Assembly: GCA_017412445.1 (NCBI GenBank)
Contig: JAFPYA010000033.1
Coordinates: 1-16,143 of the forward strand
Direction of reading: 5' to 3'
Source of the DNA: Clostridia bacterium
GTDB taxonomy: Bacteria; Bacillota; Clostridia; Christensenellales; Aristaeellaceae
Length of the DNA stretch: 16,143 nt
Shown here: positions 1-7,500 of the stretch, one piece after another
Layout: each line of letters starts with the position of its first letter
How positions within the stretch are numbered: position 1 is the first letter of the stretch
Translations under genes and position numbers: made by a program
The notes under the pieces: generated by a model
Seen by the model: the letters and a program-made list of their open reading frames with translations, nothing else
What the model was told of the DNA's origin: nothing
Databases searched by the model: none

Positions 1-1
1 G

Positions 2-649
2 AAGCCCAAGCAGCCCAAGAGCAATCTGGCCTCGATGGGCGTGTACATTTTCACCTACTCCCAGCTCAAAAAGTATCTGACCGAGGACAACGACGATCCC
101 AACAGCAAAAACGACTTCGGCAAGAACATAATCCCGAAGATGCTTGGCGACGGCAAGCGCCTGTTCGCTTACTCCTTCGAGGACTACTGGAAGGACGTGG
201 GCACCATAGCGTCCCTTTGGGAGGCTCACATGGATCTGCTCAAAAATCCCCCGGACGTAGACCTTAACGACAAAAGATGGCCCATATATGCCAAGAGCCC
301 CGTCATGCCGCCGCATCTGGTGGGCGAGACCGGTCAGGTTGAAAACAGCATGATTACCGAGGGCTGTGAAATCTACGGTTCAGTAACGGGCAGCGTGCTG
401 AGCGCGGGCGTAATAGTCGAAGAGGGCGCGCAGGTTATCGACAGCGCGATCATGCCCCACTGCGTTATCAAAAAGGGCAGCAAGGTCATTCGCTCCATCG
501 TGGCCGAGCAAACGACGATAGGCGAAAACTGCACCGTGGGCGAAGAAAACGGCGACATAGCTCTGGTCGGTCAGGGCACCGTGCTGCCCGACGGCTACGC
601 CGTGGCTGCGGGCGCACAGGTAAACAATGACACTCTGGAGGGCAAATAA
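2..649 (+). CDS. glgC: Glucose-1-phosphate adenylyltransferase, GlgC (5' truncated by window edge)
   Basis: GlgC makes ADP-glucose from ATP and glucose-1-phosphate, the committed step of bacterial glycogen synthesis in the cytoplasm. The frame is open from base 2, before the first ATG at 35, and reads KPKQPKSNLASMGVYIF, so the gene starts outside the window and ATG 35 is not its start. About 215 C-terminal residues are visible of a family length near 400. They include the SxMGVYIF strand, the DFGKNIIP segment and YWKDVGTI, all typical of GlgC, followed by the C-terminal left-handed beta-helix domain with hexapeptide-like repeats (for example GCEIYGSV and GAQVIDSAIM). The N-terminal nucleotide-binding motif is not visible. 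It stops one base before glgD, so the two are co-transcribed and probably form the GlgC/GlgD hetero-oligomer known in Bacillota. Confidence 0.95.
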   Translation, partial: KPKQPKSNLASMGVYIFTYSQLKKYLTEDNDDPNSKNDFGKNIIPKMLGDGKRLFAYSFEDYWKDVGTIASLWEAHMDLLKNPPDVDLNDKRWPIYAKSPVMPPHLVGETGQVENSMITEGCEIYGSVTGSVLSAGVIVEEGAQVIDSAIMPHCVIKKGSKVIRSIVAEQTTIGENCTVGEENGDIALVGQGTVLPDGYAVAAGAQVNNDTLEGK

Positions 650-650
650 T

Positions 651-1784
651 ATGAAAGAGACAATGGGTATCATCTATACCTCAAAGGATGAATTCAGCAT
701 GAGGGAGCTGTCCTCCAACCGCTCCGTCACCGCCATACCGGTGGCGGCCAGATACAGGCTGGTGGACTTCCAGCTGAGCAACCTCGTAAACAGCGGCATC
801 CGCAAGGTGGGCGTGCTCATTCAGGGCAGATACAACAGCCTTATGGATCATCTGGGCAGCGGCAAGGAGTGGAACCTGCACACCAGAAACAACGGCCTTT
901 ACATACTGCCGCCAAGTCACGTGGGCGAGGCGGCCGGCTATCAGGGTGTATTGGACGGTTTGAAGGCCAACATGGACTTTTTGAGGCGTTCCTCTCAGGA
1001 TTACGTGCTGATCTGCGGCGGCCGCATGATCTACAATACCCTCTACAACGACATGATCAAGTGTCATGAAGAGAGCGGCGCGGATATGACTCTGCTCTAC
1101 ACTCGCTTTGATCCTGTGGCGTTCGACTTTTCCACTTCATCCGGCGACGTGCGCGCCTTCGTGAGCGTAGACGACGAGAGCTGCATAACCGACATGGAGA
1201 TCAACCCGAACGTTATAAGTTTCCACAACATTCTGATGGACGTGGTGCTTATAAAGCGCACGCTGCTGATGCACCTGGTAGACATCGCCGCCTCAAGGGG
1301 CTATCACGAATTGTACGAAAGCATCATCCGCCCCTCCATCGCCGACAGGAGCATGAAGGTTATGGGCTGCGAATTCAAGGGCTATTGCCGCAGGATGGAG
1401 ACCATCAACAGCTTCTACAACCTCAACATGGATCTGCTCCGCCCCGAAGTGAGACAGGAGATCTTCGGCAAGAACCCCGTGTTCACCAAGACCCGCGACG
1501 ACGCGCCCGCCAAATATCTGCCCGGCGCCAAAGTTAAAAACTCCCTCATAGCCGACGGCTGCGAAATCGAGGGCGAGGTCGAGGACAGCGTGCTGTTCCG
1601 CGGCGTAAAGGTCTGCAAGGGCGCGAAGATCAAGGGCGCCATAATTATGCAGGACGGCTACATCGGCGAGGACGCCGTGCTCGAAAACGTGATACTGGAC
1701 AAGGACGTCACCGTGCTCAAGGGCGGCAAGATGACCGCGCCCAGACATTACCCCGTGGTACTGGGCAAGAACGTCACCATCTGA
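651..1784 (+). CDS. glgD: GlgD, ADP-glucose pyrophosphorylase regulatory subunit
   Basis: GlgD is a GlgC paralogue that partners GlgC in Bacillota and stimulates the heteromer; alone it is weakly active or inactive. The start is ATG 651 (377 aa), with GGAGG at 637-641. The in-frame ATG at 627 lies inside glgC and lacks a ribosome binding site. The N-terminus reads MKETMGIIYTSKDEFSMREL, which lacks the glycine-rich GGxGTRL nucleotide loop of catalytic GlgC, as expected of GlgD. The YRLVDFQLSNLVNSGI and GSGKEWNL segments keep the pyrophosphorylase fold. The C-terminal third (about residue 285 on) is a beta-helix with hexapeptide repeats (NSLIADGCEIEGEVEDSV). It sits 1 base after glgC and 40 bases before glgA. 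Confidence 0.95.
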   Translation: MKETMGIIYTSKDEFSMRELSSNRSVTAIPVAARYRLVDFQLSNLVNSGIRKVGVLIQGRYNSLMDHLGSGKEWNLHTRNNGLYILPPSHVGEAAGYQGVLDGLKANMDFLRRSSQDYVLICGGRMIYNTLYNDMIKCHEESGADMTLLYTRFDPVAFDFSTSSGDVRAFVSVDDESCITDMEINPNVISFHNILMDVVLIKRTLLMHLVDIAASRGYHELYESIIRPSIADRSMKVMGCEFKGYCRRMETINSFYNLNMDLLRPEVRQEIFGKNPVFTKTRDDAPAKYLPGAKVKNSLIADGCEIEGEVEDSVLFRGVKVCKGAKIKGAIIMQDGYIGEDAVLENVILDKDVTVLKGGKMTAPRHYPVVLGKNVTI

Positions 1785-1824
1785 CGCATCGCGGCCCGAA
1801 AATACACTCAAGGAGAGTTATATC

Positions 1825-3468
1825 ATGAAAGTTTTATTTGCAGCCTCCGAAGGCATGCCCTTCGTAAAGACGGGCGGTCTGGCGGACGTCATAGGCGCGC
1901 TGCCCAAGGAAATGAGCAAAAAGGGCGTCGATATCCGCGTGATACTCCCAATGTACCGCGCCATAGACGCGAGCTACCGCAGCCGTATGGAGCACATGCT
2001 CTACTTCTACATCAATCTCGGCTGGCGGCGCCAGTACGTGGGCATTGAAAAGCTGGAACAGGACGGCGTGATTTTCTACTTCGTAGACAACGAGCAGTAT
2101 TTCGGCAGGGACTACATCTACGGCCGCGGCGGAGACGAGGGCGAAAGGTACGCCTATTTCTGCAAGGCCGTGCTTGAGGCGCTGCCCAAGATCGACTTTA
2201 TCCCCGACGTGATCCATTGCCACGACTGGCAGACCGGCCTGATCCCCACCCTCTACAAGGCGCAGTATCAGCAGCTGCCCCTTTACAAGGGCATAAAAAC
2301 CGTGTTCACGATCCACAACCTGCAGTTCCAGGGCCTCTACCCCATCGACGCCACCGAGGAGCTGCTCTCTTTGGGCGCATGGGCGTACACCAGCGACAAC
2401 CTCGAGTTCTACGGTCAGGCCAGCTTTATAAAGGGCGGCCTCGTGCATGCCGACCGCATCACCACGGTCTCGCCCACATATGCGCAGGAAATACTCTCTC
2501 CCTACTACGGCGAGCGCATGGACGGCCTGCTCAGGGCGCGTCAGGACGTACTCAGCGGCATACTCAACGGCATAGACACGGTGGAGTACGATCCCAAGAA
2601 CGACACGCTCATCGAGAGCAACTATTCCGCAGACACCTTTGAACTCAAAAAGCCCAACAAGGCCGCGCTGCAAAAGGAGCTTGGCCTCGAGGTGGACGAC
2701 AGTGTGCCGCTAATCGCCATGGTCACGCGCCTTTCCGGTCAGAAGGGTCTCGACCTTGTGGAAAGGGTGCTCGACGGCATAATGAACACCGGCGCACAGT
2801 TCGTGGTTCTGGGCATGGGCGAAAGCAAGTATATGGATCTGTTCGGTTGGGCACAGTGGAAGTATTCCGGCAAGCTTGCCGCCTGCTTCCAGATGAACCA
2901 CAGGCTGGCGCACCGCATTTACGCCGCCGCCGACCTGTTCCTTATGCCCTCCATGTTCGAGCCCTGCGGCCTGAGCCAGCTGATAAGCCTGAGGTACGGC
3001 ACGCTGCCCATAGTGCGCGAGACCGGCGGCCTCAGGGATACTGTGCTGGCCTACAACGAGTTTACCGGCGAAGGCAATGGCTTCAGCTTCTTCAACTACA
3101 ACGCCCACGACATGCTCTACGTCATCGAGCACGCCGTGCAGATGTACAAGGAGAACCGCCCGCTGTTTGAAAAGCTCGCCAAACGCGCGATGTCCGGCGA
3201 ATACGGCTGGGACAAGAGCGCCGACAAATACATCGCCCTGTACGAGAAGCTCACGGGCGTTGAGCAGGAGGCACCCATAGAGGCCGAGGCCAAGCCCGTA
3301 AAGAAGACCGCCAAAAAGGCGGCAAAGAAGGACGCGCCCGCCGAAGCCAAGGCGCCCGCCGAAGCCAAGGCGCCCGCAAAGAAGACAGCCAAGGCCGCCA
3401 AGGCCGAGGCCCCCGCCGACAAGCCCGCGCCCAAAGAGCGCGCCACAAAGAAAAAGACGGAAGAATAA
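1825..3468 (+). CDS. glgA: Glycogen synthase GlgA with basic Lys/Ala/Pro-rich C-terminal tail
   Basis: ADP-glucose:glycogen glucosyltransferase (GT5, GT-B fold), extending alpha-1,4-glucan in the cytoplasm. AGGAGA at 1811-1816 precedes ATG 1825. The ADP-glucose-binding KTGGL motif is at residues 15-19 near the N-terminus, as in all GlgA. The second Rossmann domain carries PSMFEPCGL (residues 375-383), with E379 in the conserved nucleotide-sugar position, then RETGGLRDTV. The catalytic fold ends near residue 477, the normal family length. Residues 478-547 are an added low-complexity tail of Lys, Ala, Pro and Glu (KKTAKKAAKK, APAEAKAPAEAK), like histone H1-type tails. It is partly built from an 18-bp tandem repeat. 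The role of the tail is unknown; the enzyme call is certain. Third gene of the glg operon. Confidence 0.96.
   Translation: MKVLFAASEGMPFVKTGGLADVIGALPKEMSKKGVDIRVILPMYRAIDASYRSRMEHMLYFYINLGWRRQYVGIEKLEQDGVIFYFVDNEQYFGRDYIYGRGGDEGERYAYFCKAVLEALPKIDFIPDVIHCHDWQTGLIPTLYKAQYQQLPLYKGIKTVFTIHNLQFQGLYPIDATEELLSLGAWAYTSDNLEFYGQASFIKGGLVHADRITTVSPTYAQEILSPYYGERMDGLLRARQDVLSGILNGIDTVEYDPKNDTLIESNYSADTFELKKPNKAALQKELGLEVDDSVPLIAMVTRLSGQKGLDLVERVLDGIMNTGAQFVVLGMGESKYMDLFGWAQWKYSGKLAACFQMNHRLAHRIYAAADLFLMPSMFEPCGLSQLISLRYGTLPIVRETGGLRDTVLAYNEFTGEGNGFSFFNYNAHDMLYVIEHAVQMYKENRPLFEKLAKRAMSGEYGWDKSADKYIALYEKLTGVEQEAPIEAEAKPVKKTAKKAAKKDAPAEAKAPAEAKAPAKKTAKAAKAEAPADKPAPKERATKKKTEE
3334..3369 (+). repeat. Two perfect 18-bp tandem repeats inside the glgA tail
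   Basis: The unit GCGCCCGCCGAAGCCAAG (encoding APAEAK) occurs at 3334-3351 and again at 3352-3369, followed by a third partial copy GCGCCCGC at 3370. The repeat is in frame, so copy-number slippage would lengthen or shorten the tail of GlgA without breaking the gene. Confidence 0.9.
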
Positions 3469-3485
3469 CTTAATCGACCCTATAA

Positions 3486-3515
3486 GCAAACGGACGGCAT
3501 CGGCCGTCCGTTTGC
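3486..3515. terminator. Hairpin between converging glgA and UroD-like gene (probable bidirectional terminator)
   Basis: A perfect 13-bp stem, GCAAACGGACGGC paired with GCCGTCCGTTTGC around the loop ATCG, lies 17 bases after the glgA stop and 31 bases from the stop of the converging gene. There is no long T-tract on either side (GTTTGCC on the + strand, TTATAGG on the - strand), so it is a likely but non-classical intrinsic terminator. Confidence 0.7.
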
Positions 3516-3546
3516 GTTTGCCATTTCAGATTGCGCCCGCCGCCCG

Positions 3547-4773
3547 TCAAAACGCGCGATCGATCTCCTCACGCACGATTTCTACCCAGCGGCGGACGTT
3601 CTCAGGCCGGTTGCTGACTGTCTCGACGTCCTTGAGCGTTATATCGAAGCGGTTGCCGTTCAGCTTGAAGCAGGCAAAGTGCTCCTTCATGTGCTTGCGC
3701 ACAAGCTCTTCGTTCAGGCCCGTGGCCAGCATAAGCGAGGGGCTGGGGCGCCACGACAGTATGTAATCCGGGCCTATGAGCTCGGCGCACCTTTGGGCGT
3801 TTGCAAACGGCGAAACCGCGATGCGCCTGAGGTTCTTTATGCGCCTCAGATACGGAATAACGCCGGTCAGGTTTTCGCAGCAGCCGTAGGCCGTAAGCCC
3901 GAACGCTTCGAGTATGGGCTGCTGGTACTCAAGTATAAACTCCCAGAACATGGCCGGGCTGAAGCCCGTAAACTCCTGCGCGGCCAGAAAACGCCACAGC
4001 CGCCTGCGGGATACGCCCGTGACTGCGGGATTCGGGTCCTCAAGCTCCTCTGAGTAGGGCATGCACTGGTTTTGATGGTCAGCGAGCGAAAACCCGCCTG
4101 CCGCCTCGGCCTCCGCGTGACCTTTCAATATGCTGTCCCGCATGAAAGCCAGCAGGCTGTGCAGCCAGTCGGGGTTGTCGTATACGTCCCACATTATCTG
4201 CTCAAGCCCGCGCAGCTTGGCAAGATCGGTAGAGATGTCGCCGCTCCACATGCTGTAGGGACCCTGGCGCGACACGAACACCGGCAGCGCCCCGCCCAGC
4301 GCGTCGCTCAGCTTTTCGCTTCTCAGCGCGGTCTTCTCCTCGTCCACCCTGTATGGCGACGTGCGCAGGCAGGAGAAATCCTCCTCAAGCAATACAGGCT
4401 TGAATGCCGCCGCGCCGCCGTTTACCGGCTTTTCCCCAAGGCTGACCGGCACGCCCCAGCGCTCGCCGTTTGCCATCACGTAGGAGGCGTCCATCTCCAC
4501 CCATGGCTCGACTATGTAGTCGTCGCCAATGGCGCTGCGCCATATGGACTGGCGGAGCTGATATTCATAGCCGCGCAGCATGGGGTCTTCGCACTTAAGC
4601 GTCGATTTATCAAACCATTCGTCCACTGCGAAGGCGCGCACGTATATCGGCGGCCTGTCCGAATGAAAGCTGTTTTGTCTGCGCCAGAGCGCGCGCCTTT
4701 GGTTCATAACGTCGCTTTGCGCGATTTCGTTGACCCGGCACGCCAGATCACGCAGACAGTTCTTTGTGTCCAT
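3547..4773 (-). CDS. Divergent uroporphyrinogen-decarboxylase-superfamily protein (function unknown)
   Basis: A 408-aa cytoplasmic protein, longer than typical UroD/MtaA (about 340 aa). The TIM-barrel-like C-terminal half carries AFGLTAYGCCENLTGVIPYL (residues 290-309), in the place where the superfamily has its metal-binding HxCG turn; here it is YGCCE (296-300), so the usual His is missing and two adjacent Cys are present. A second Cys/His-containing segment is HQNQCMPY (233-240). There is no signal peptide or membrane segment. The start at 4773 has GAGAGGAAGG just upstream. It lies 77 bases downstream of another UroD-family gene on the same strand. I infer a methyl-transfer or corrinoid-linked role from the superfamily only; it is unlikely to be the haem enzyme HemE. 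Superfamily assignment is moderate and substrate unknown. Confidence 0.65.
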   Translation of the reverse strand: MDTKNCLRDLACRVNEIAQSDVMNQRRALWRRQNSFHSDRPPIYVRAFAVDEWFDKSTLKCEDPMLRGYEYQLRQSIWRSAIGDDYIVEPWVEMDASYVMANGERWGVPVSLGEKPVNGGAAAFKPVLLEEDFSCLRTSPYRVDEEKTALRSEKLSDALGGALPVFVSRQGPYSMWSGDISTDLAKLRGLEQIMWDVYDNPDWLHSLLAFMRDSILKGHAEAEAAGGFSLADHQNQCMPYSEELEDPNPAVTGVSRRRLWRFLAAQEFTGFSPAMFWEFILEYQQPILEAFGLTAYGCCENLTGVIPYLRRIKNLRRIAVSPFANAQRCAELIGPDYILSWRPSPSLMLATGLNEELVRKHMKEHFACFKLNGNRFDITLKDVETVSNRPENVRRWVEIVREEIDRAF

Positions 4774-4803
4774 AGCCTTCCTCTCTGAAGGAAATACAAA
4801 ATG

Positions 4804-4846
4804 GCGCGCCCCTGCGCGCTTTAGATTTCACGCTTCCCGCGAAGCG
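4804..4846 (-). terminator. Two small hairpins between the two UroD-family genes (weak terminator or processing site)
   Basis: On the - strand, just after the stop of the upstream gene (TAA at 4853-4851), there is a CGCTTC/GAAGCG hairpin (4846-4831). It is followed by GCGCGC/GCGCGC with a 4-base loop (4819-4804) and then CCATTTTG. The T-tract is poor, so this may only attenuate transcription into the 3547-4773 gene. Confidence 0.35.
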
Positions 4847-4850
4847 GCAA

Positions 4851-5870
4851 TTACATATCGGAGGACGCGACTATCACGTCCATCGCCCACCTTGCCCACT
4901 CTTCGGCGACGTTTATGTCGTTGTAGGTTGGATAGTCCTTGCAGATGAGGTTGCCGCCGTGAGCGCGAAACACCTCGCACATATCCAGCGCGGTCTTCTC
5001 GATAAAGGCTCTGTCGCCGGTTACGAGCACCTTCTGTATGTCCACGGGGCAATAAAACGCCGCGCGCGTGCCGAACTCGCCCGCCCAGACGCGGCTGCCG
5101 GTGAGCTCGGGCTGATCGAACTGAAAGCCGTTCACGCCCGCCTCAACCAGCATCTCGACCAGCGGATAAACACATCCGCAGGAGTGGACGATAAGGTCCA
5201 GACCGCGCGCGTGACAGGCGTCCGCGAGGCGCGCGTATGCCGGCTGAAATATACTGCCAAATGACCGCGGGCTTATGAAGGGCGATATCTGCGTGCCCCA
5301 GTCGTCGTAGATTATATAGCCGTTTACCCCGTTTTCTGCCATTACGTCGAGTATGGGCAGCGTAAAGGCATGCAGCCTCTCCAGAAAATCGTTTACGTTT
5401 TCCGGCTCCTCGATCGTGTCCATAAGCGCGTTCGATATCAGGCGCACATCCCTGAGCACCGAAAAGACCGATACGGCCGAGCCTAAAACGTAGCGCTCGT
5501 CCTCGCGGTAGTTATGCCTTTTAAGCTTTAAGGCGTACTTCTCGGCGTCAAAAACCGGAAAGCGGTAGCTGTCCAACAGAGCCCAGTCGTCCTCAAGCGC
5601 GCCGTGCACGCACTCGCCTTTGGTTTTGCCATCGAGCCTGCCCAGTATGTTGCCGTAGGGATCCATGCGCACCTCGCCGCGAAAATCCGGCACGTGCTTC
5701 ATCAATTCCTCATAGCAGCCCCAGTCCTCAAAACCCTTCGCCTCAGGCCGCTCAAGCGAAGGCCCCTCCGCCATGAGTATGTCCTTATAATTCGGGTCGT
5801 TGAAGTCCCAGCCCAGACGGTCGTGGGGCTGACAGTTCAAAATAGCGTGAATCCGCTCCTTGGCGTTCAT
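4851..5870 (-). CDS. Uroporphyrinogen decarboxylase (URO-D/MtaA) family protein, probable methyltransferase
   Basis: A 339-aa cytoplasmic TIM-barrel protein with the expected length for the URO-D/MtaA/CmuA superfamily. N-terminal MNAKERIHAILNCQPHDRLG matches the family opening (xxxRxxAxLxxxxPDRxP). The metal-site motif HSCGC (H229, C231) is present, followed by LVEAGVNGFQFDQPE. A late cysteine, NLICKDYPT (C310), could be the third zinc ligand, as in MtaA. YIIYDDWGTQ (about 185-194) is the usual barrel strand before it. In relatives the zinc activates a thiol for methyl transfer to or from a corrinoid protein. HemE is less likely because the zinc-type HxC motif is intact. Start ATG 5870 with AAGGAG upstream. 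It is 59 bases after ecfT on the same strand, with no strong terminator seen between them. No corrinoid protein or activator is in the window, so the substrate is unknown. Confidence 0.85.
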   Translation of the reverse strand: MNAKERIHAILNCQPHDRLGWDFNDPNYKDILMAEGPSLERPEAKGFEDWGCYEELMKHVPDFRGEVRMDPYGNILGRLDGKTKGECVHGALEDDWALLDSYRFPVFDAEKYALKLKRHNYREDERYVLGSAVSVFSVLRDVRLISNALMDTIEEPENVNDFLERLHAFTLPILDVMAENGVNGYIIYDDWGTQISPFISPRSFGSIFQPAYARLADACHARGLDLIVHSCGCVYPLVEMLVEAGVNGFQFDQPELTGSRVWAGEFGTRAAFYCPVDIQKVLVTGDRAFIEKTALDMCEVFRAHGGNLICKDYPTYNDINVAEEWARWAMDVIVASSDM

Positions 5871-5929
5871 TTCGTCTCCTTATTGCCCGTAGGGTTTACG
5901 AGCGTTTTGTTCTAAGTGTTTCCCGGTCT

Positions 5930-6676
5930 CTAAATCAGCGCGGCTAAAACTATCAGCGCCGCACAGAGCAGCGCAGCCGGGAGGTCGCACAGGCGAAAGG
6001 GGTAGCGCTTATAGCCGGACGAGGAGGTTCTCAGTTCAAAGCCGCGCACCTCGGCGGCAACCGCAGTCTGGTCTGAGCGGCGCACGGATGAGATGAGCAG
6101 CGGCGCGCACAGGGGCAGAATCATGCCCAGCTTTTTGAAGCTGTTGCGCGTGTCGAACTCTATGCCGCGTGCGGTCTGCGCCTCCATGATGTCGTTCATT
6201 TCCTCTAAAAACTGGGGCACGAAGCGTATGGCGGTGGTCAGCGTGAAGGCGTATTTATACGGCACGTGCACCACCTGCACGAGGGCATTTGCGAGATCCG
6301 AAACTCTGGTCACCGCAAGCACCAGCGTCAAAGGCATGCACACGACCACCAGCCTAAGCACCACCTTGCCCGCCAACAGCAGCCCCGTGTCCGTCACTAT
6401 CCAGAACACGGGCGTTCCGCGGCGTGTGAGCAGCGCCTGCAATATAAACAGGAACGCCGCAATCTTGAGCAAGCCCTTGAGTATGCCCAGCGTCTTTTTG
6501 GGCACGCCCGCGATTATGCCTATTGCAAGGTCGACCCCCAGCAGTGCCGCCAGATATATCAGGTTATCAGTCATAAACGCGGCGACGCATATGGCGATGG
6601 TCAATACGATTTTGGTGATAGGATTCAGCCGGTGTATCAGCGAGTTGCCCGGCACGTACTGAAACAGATTCCTCAT
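5930..6676 (-). CDS. ecfT: Energy-coupling factor transporter transmembrane protein EcfT
   Basis: The scaffold T-component of an ECF importer; it joins the two ATPases to the S-component in the membrane and transmits ATP-driven movement. 248 aa. Several membrane segments occur at about 22-36, 38-57, 66-83, 97-123 and 232-247. A long cytoplasmic region carries the two coupling motifs: QTARGIEFD (ARG, residues 169-171) and AAEVRGFEL (residues 208-214), the second a variant with Val instead of Ala. These motifs are known to dock into grooves of the ATPases. Its ATG overlaps the stop of the upstream ATPase by four bases (6673-6676), so the two are translationally coupled. N-terminal FQYVPGNSLIHRLNPITK is typical of the CbiQ/EcfT family. 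Confidence 0.95.
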   Translation of the reverse strand: MRNLFQYVPGNSLIHRLNPITKIVLTIAICVAAFMTDNLIYLAALLGVDLAIGIIAGVPKKTLGILKGLLKIAAFLFILQALLTRRGTPVFWIVTDTGLLLAGKVVLRLVVVCMPLTLVLAVTRVSDLANALVQVVHVPYKYAFTLTTAIRFVPQFLEEMNDIMEAQTARGIEFDTRNSFKKLGMILPLCAPLLISSVRRSDQTAVAAEVRGFELRTSSSGYKRYPFRLCDLPAALLCAALIVLAALI

Positions 6677-7500
6677 GCCTGCTTCCTCCTGCCTTCCCTG
6701 CGCCGCATAACGACTGCGGCCAGCTCCTCCGCCGTGTCGGCGTTTTCAAAGCCCTCGCCCAGGCGCATCGCCAGCCCCGTTATCTGAGGCGGCAGCACGG
6801 AAGCCCGCTCCATAAGCTCACGGTCCCGGAAAATCTTTCCTACCGGCCCGTCGCCGAGTAGGCGGCCTCCCGCCATTACCAGCGCCCTTTGGGCGTAGTC
6901 CAATACTACCTCCATGTCGTGACACACCATAACCACAGTCACCTGCCCATCGCGGTTCATGCGGCTTATCGTGTCCATGATGTGGCAGCATTCGCTGTAA
7001 TCCAGACCCGTGGTCGGCTCGTCCAGTATCAGTATCTGCGGCTCGACCGCGAGCACCGAGGCCAACGCCACGCGCTGGCGCTGCCCGCGGCTGAGCGAGA
7101 AGGGCTCCTCTTCGCCCGTAAAGTGAAAGGCCGCGAGGGTTTCCTCCACTCTGTTTTTTATTCCGTCCTCGCCAAGGTCGCCGCGCGCGGCTCTGAGGCC
7201 GAAGGCGATTTCCTCGCGAACGGTGTTTTTGCATATCTGCCTGTCTGGGTTTTGAAACAGAAAACCCACCTGACGGGCTCTTCGGCTGACGCGGGTTTTT
7301 GCGGTATCCTCCCCGTTCACCAGCACGCGCCCCTTTGTGGGCTTAATGAGCCCGTCGATAAGCTTAACGGTGGTGGTTTTGCCCGCGCCGTTTGCGCCGA
7401 GCAGGGCCACAAACTCGCCCTTTTCCACGTGAAAGCTCAGGTTTTCCACCGTAGGGCCCGCCGCCGCGTAGGCAAAACTGACGTTTTCCAGCTTAATCAT
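6673..7500 (-). CDS. ECF transporter ATP-binding protein (second ATPase), variant LSRGQ signature
   Basis: A cytoplasmic ABC ATPase of 275 aa, the partner of the ATPase at 7497-8336. Walker A is GANGAGKT (35-42); the Q-loop region is FLFQNPDRQI (80-89), with Q83. The ABC signature reads LSRGQ (136-140) rather than LSGGQ. Walker B is ILILDE (156-161), followed by PTTGLD. The switch histidine is present (VMVCHDME, H194). The C-terminal extension after about residue 215 is of ECF-type length. Four-base overlaps at both ends (7497-7500 with the upstream ATPase, 6673-6676 with ecfT) indicate one coupled unit. It corresponds to EcfA2 or EcfA1 of characterised systems, and I do not choose between the two names. 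Confidence 0.93.
   Translation of the reverse strand: MIKLENVSFAYAAAGPTVENLSFHVEKGEFVALLGANGAGKTTTVKLIDGLIKPTKGRVLVNGEDTAKTRVSRRARQVGFLFQNPDRQICKNTVREEIAFGLRAARGDLGEDGIKNRVEETLAAFHFTGEEEPFSLSRGQRQRVALASVLAVEPQILILDEPTTGLDYSECCHIMDTISRMNRDGQVTVVMVCHDMEVVLDYAQRALVMAGGRLLGDGPVGKIFRDRELMERASVLPPQITGLAMRLGEGFENADTAEELAAVVMRRREGRRKQA

Noticed and set aside
627..650. Upstream ATG for glgD
   Set aside because: It lies inside glgC without a ribosome binding site; ATG 651 follows GGAGG and gives the normal GlgD N-terminus.
1834..2673. Long open frame antisense to glgA (and similar ones at 2710-3489 -, 4072-4788 +, 11277-12368 +)
   Set aside because: They lie wholly opposite or inside confidently identified genes, show no family motifs, and are a common by-product of GC-rich codon use.
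3334..3380. Repeats as a possible CRISPR or minisatellite locus
   Set aside because: There are only two full 18-bp copies, with no spacers, in frame inside glgA; this is a protein tail repeat.
4851..5870. Assignment as haem-pathway HemE
   Set aside because: The protein has the HxC...C metal-site pattern of MtaA/CmuA-type methyltransferases and there are no haem genes nearby.
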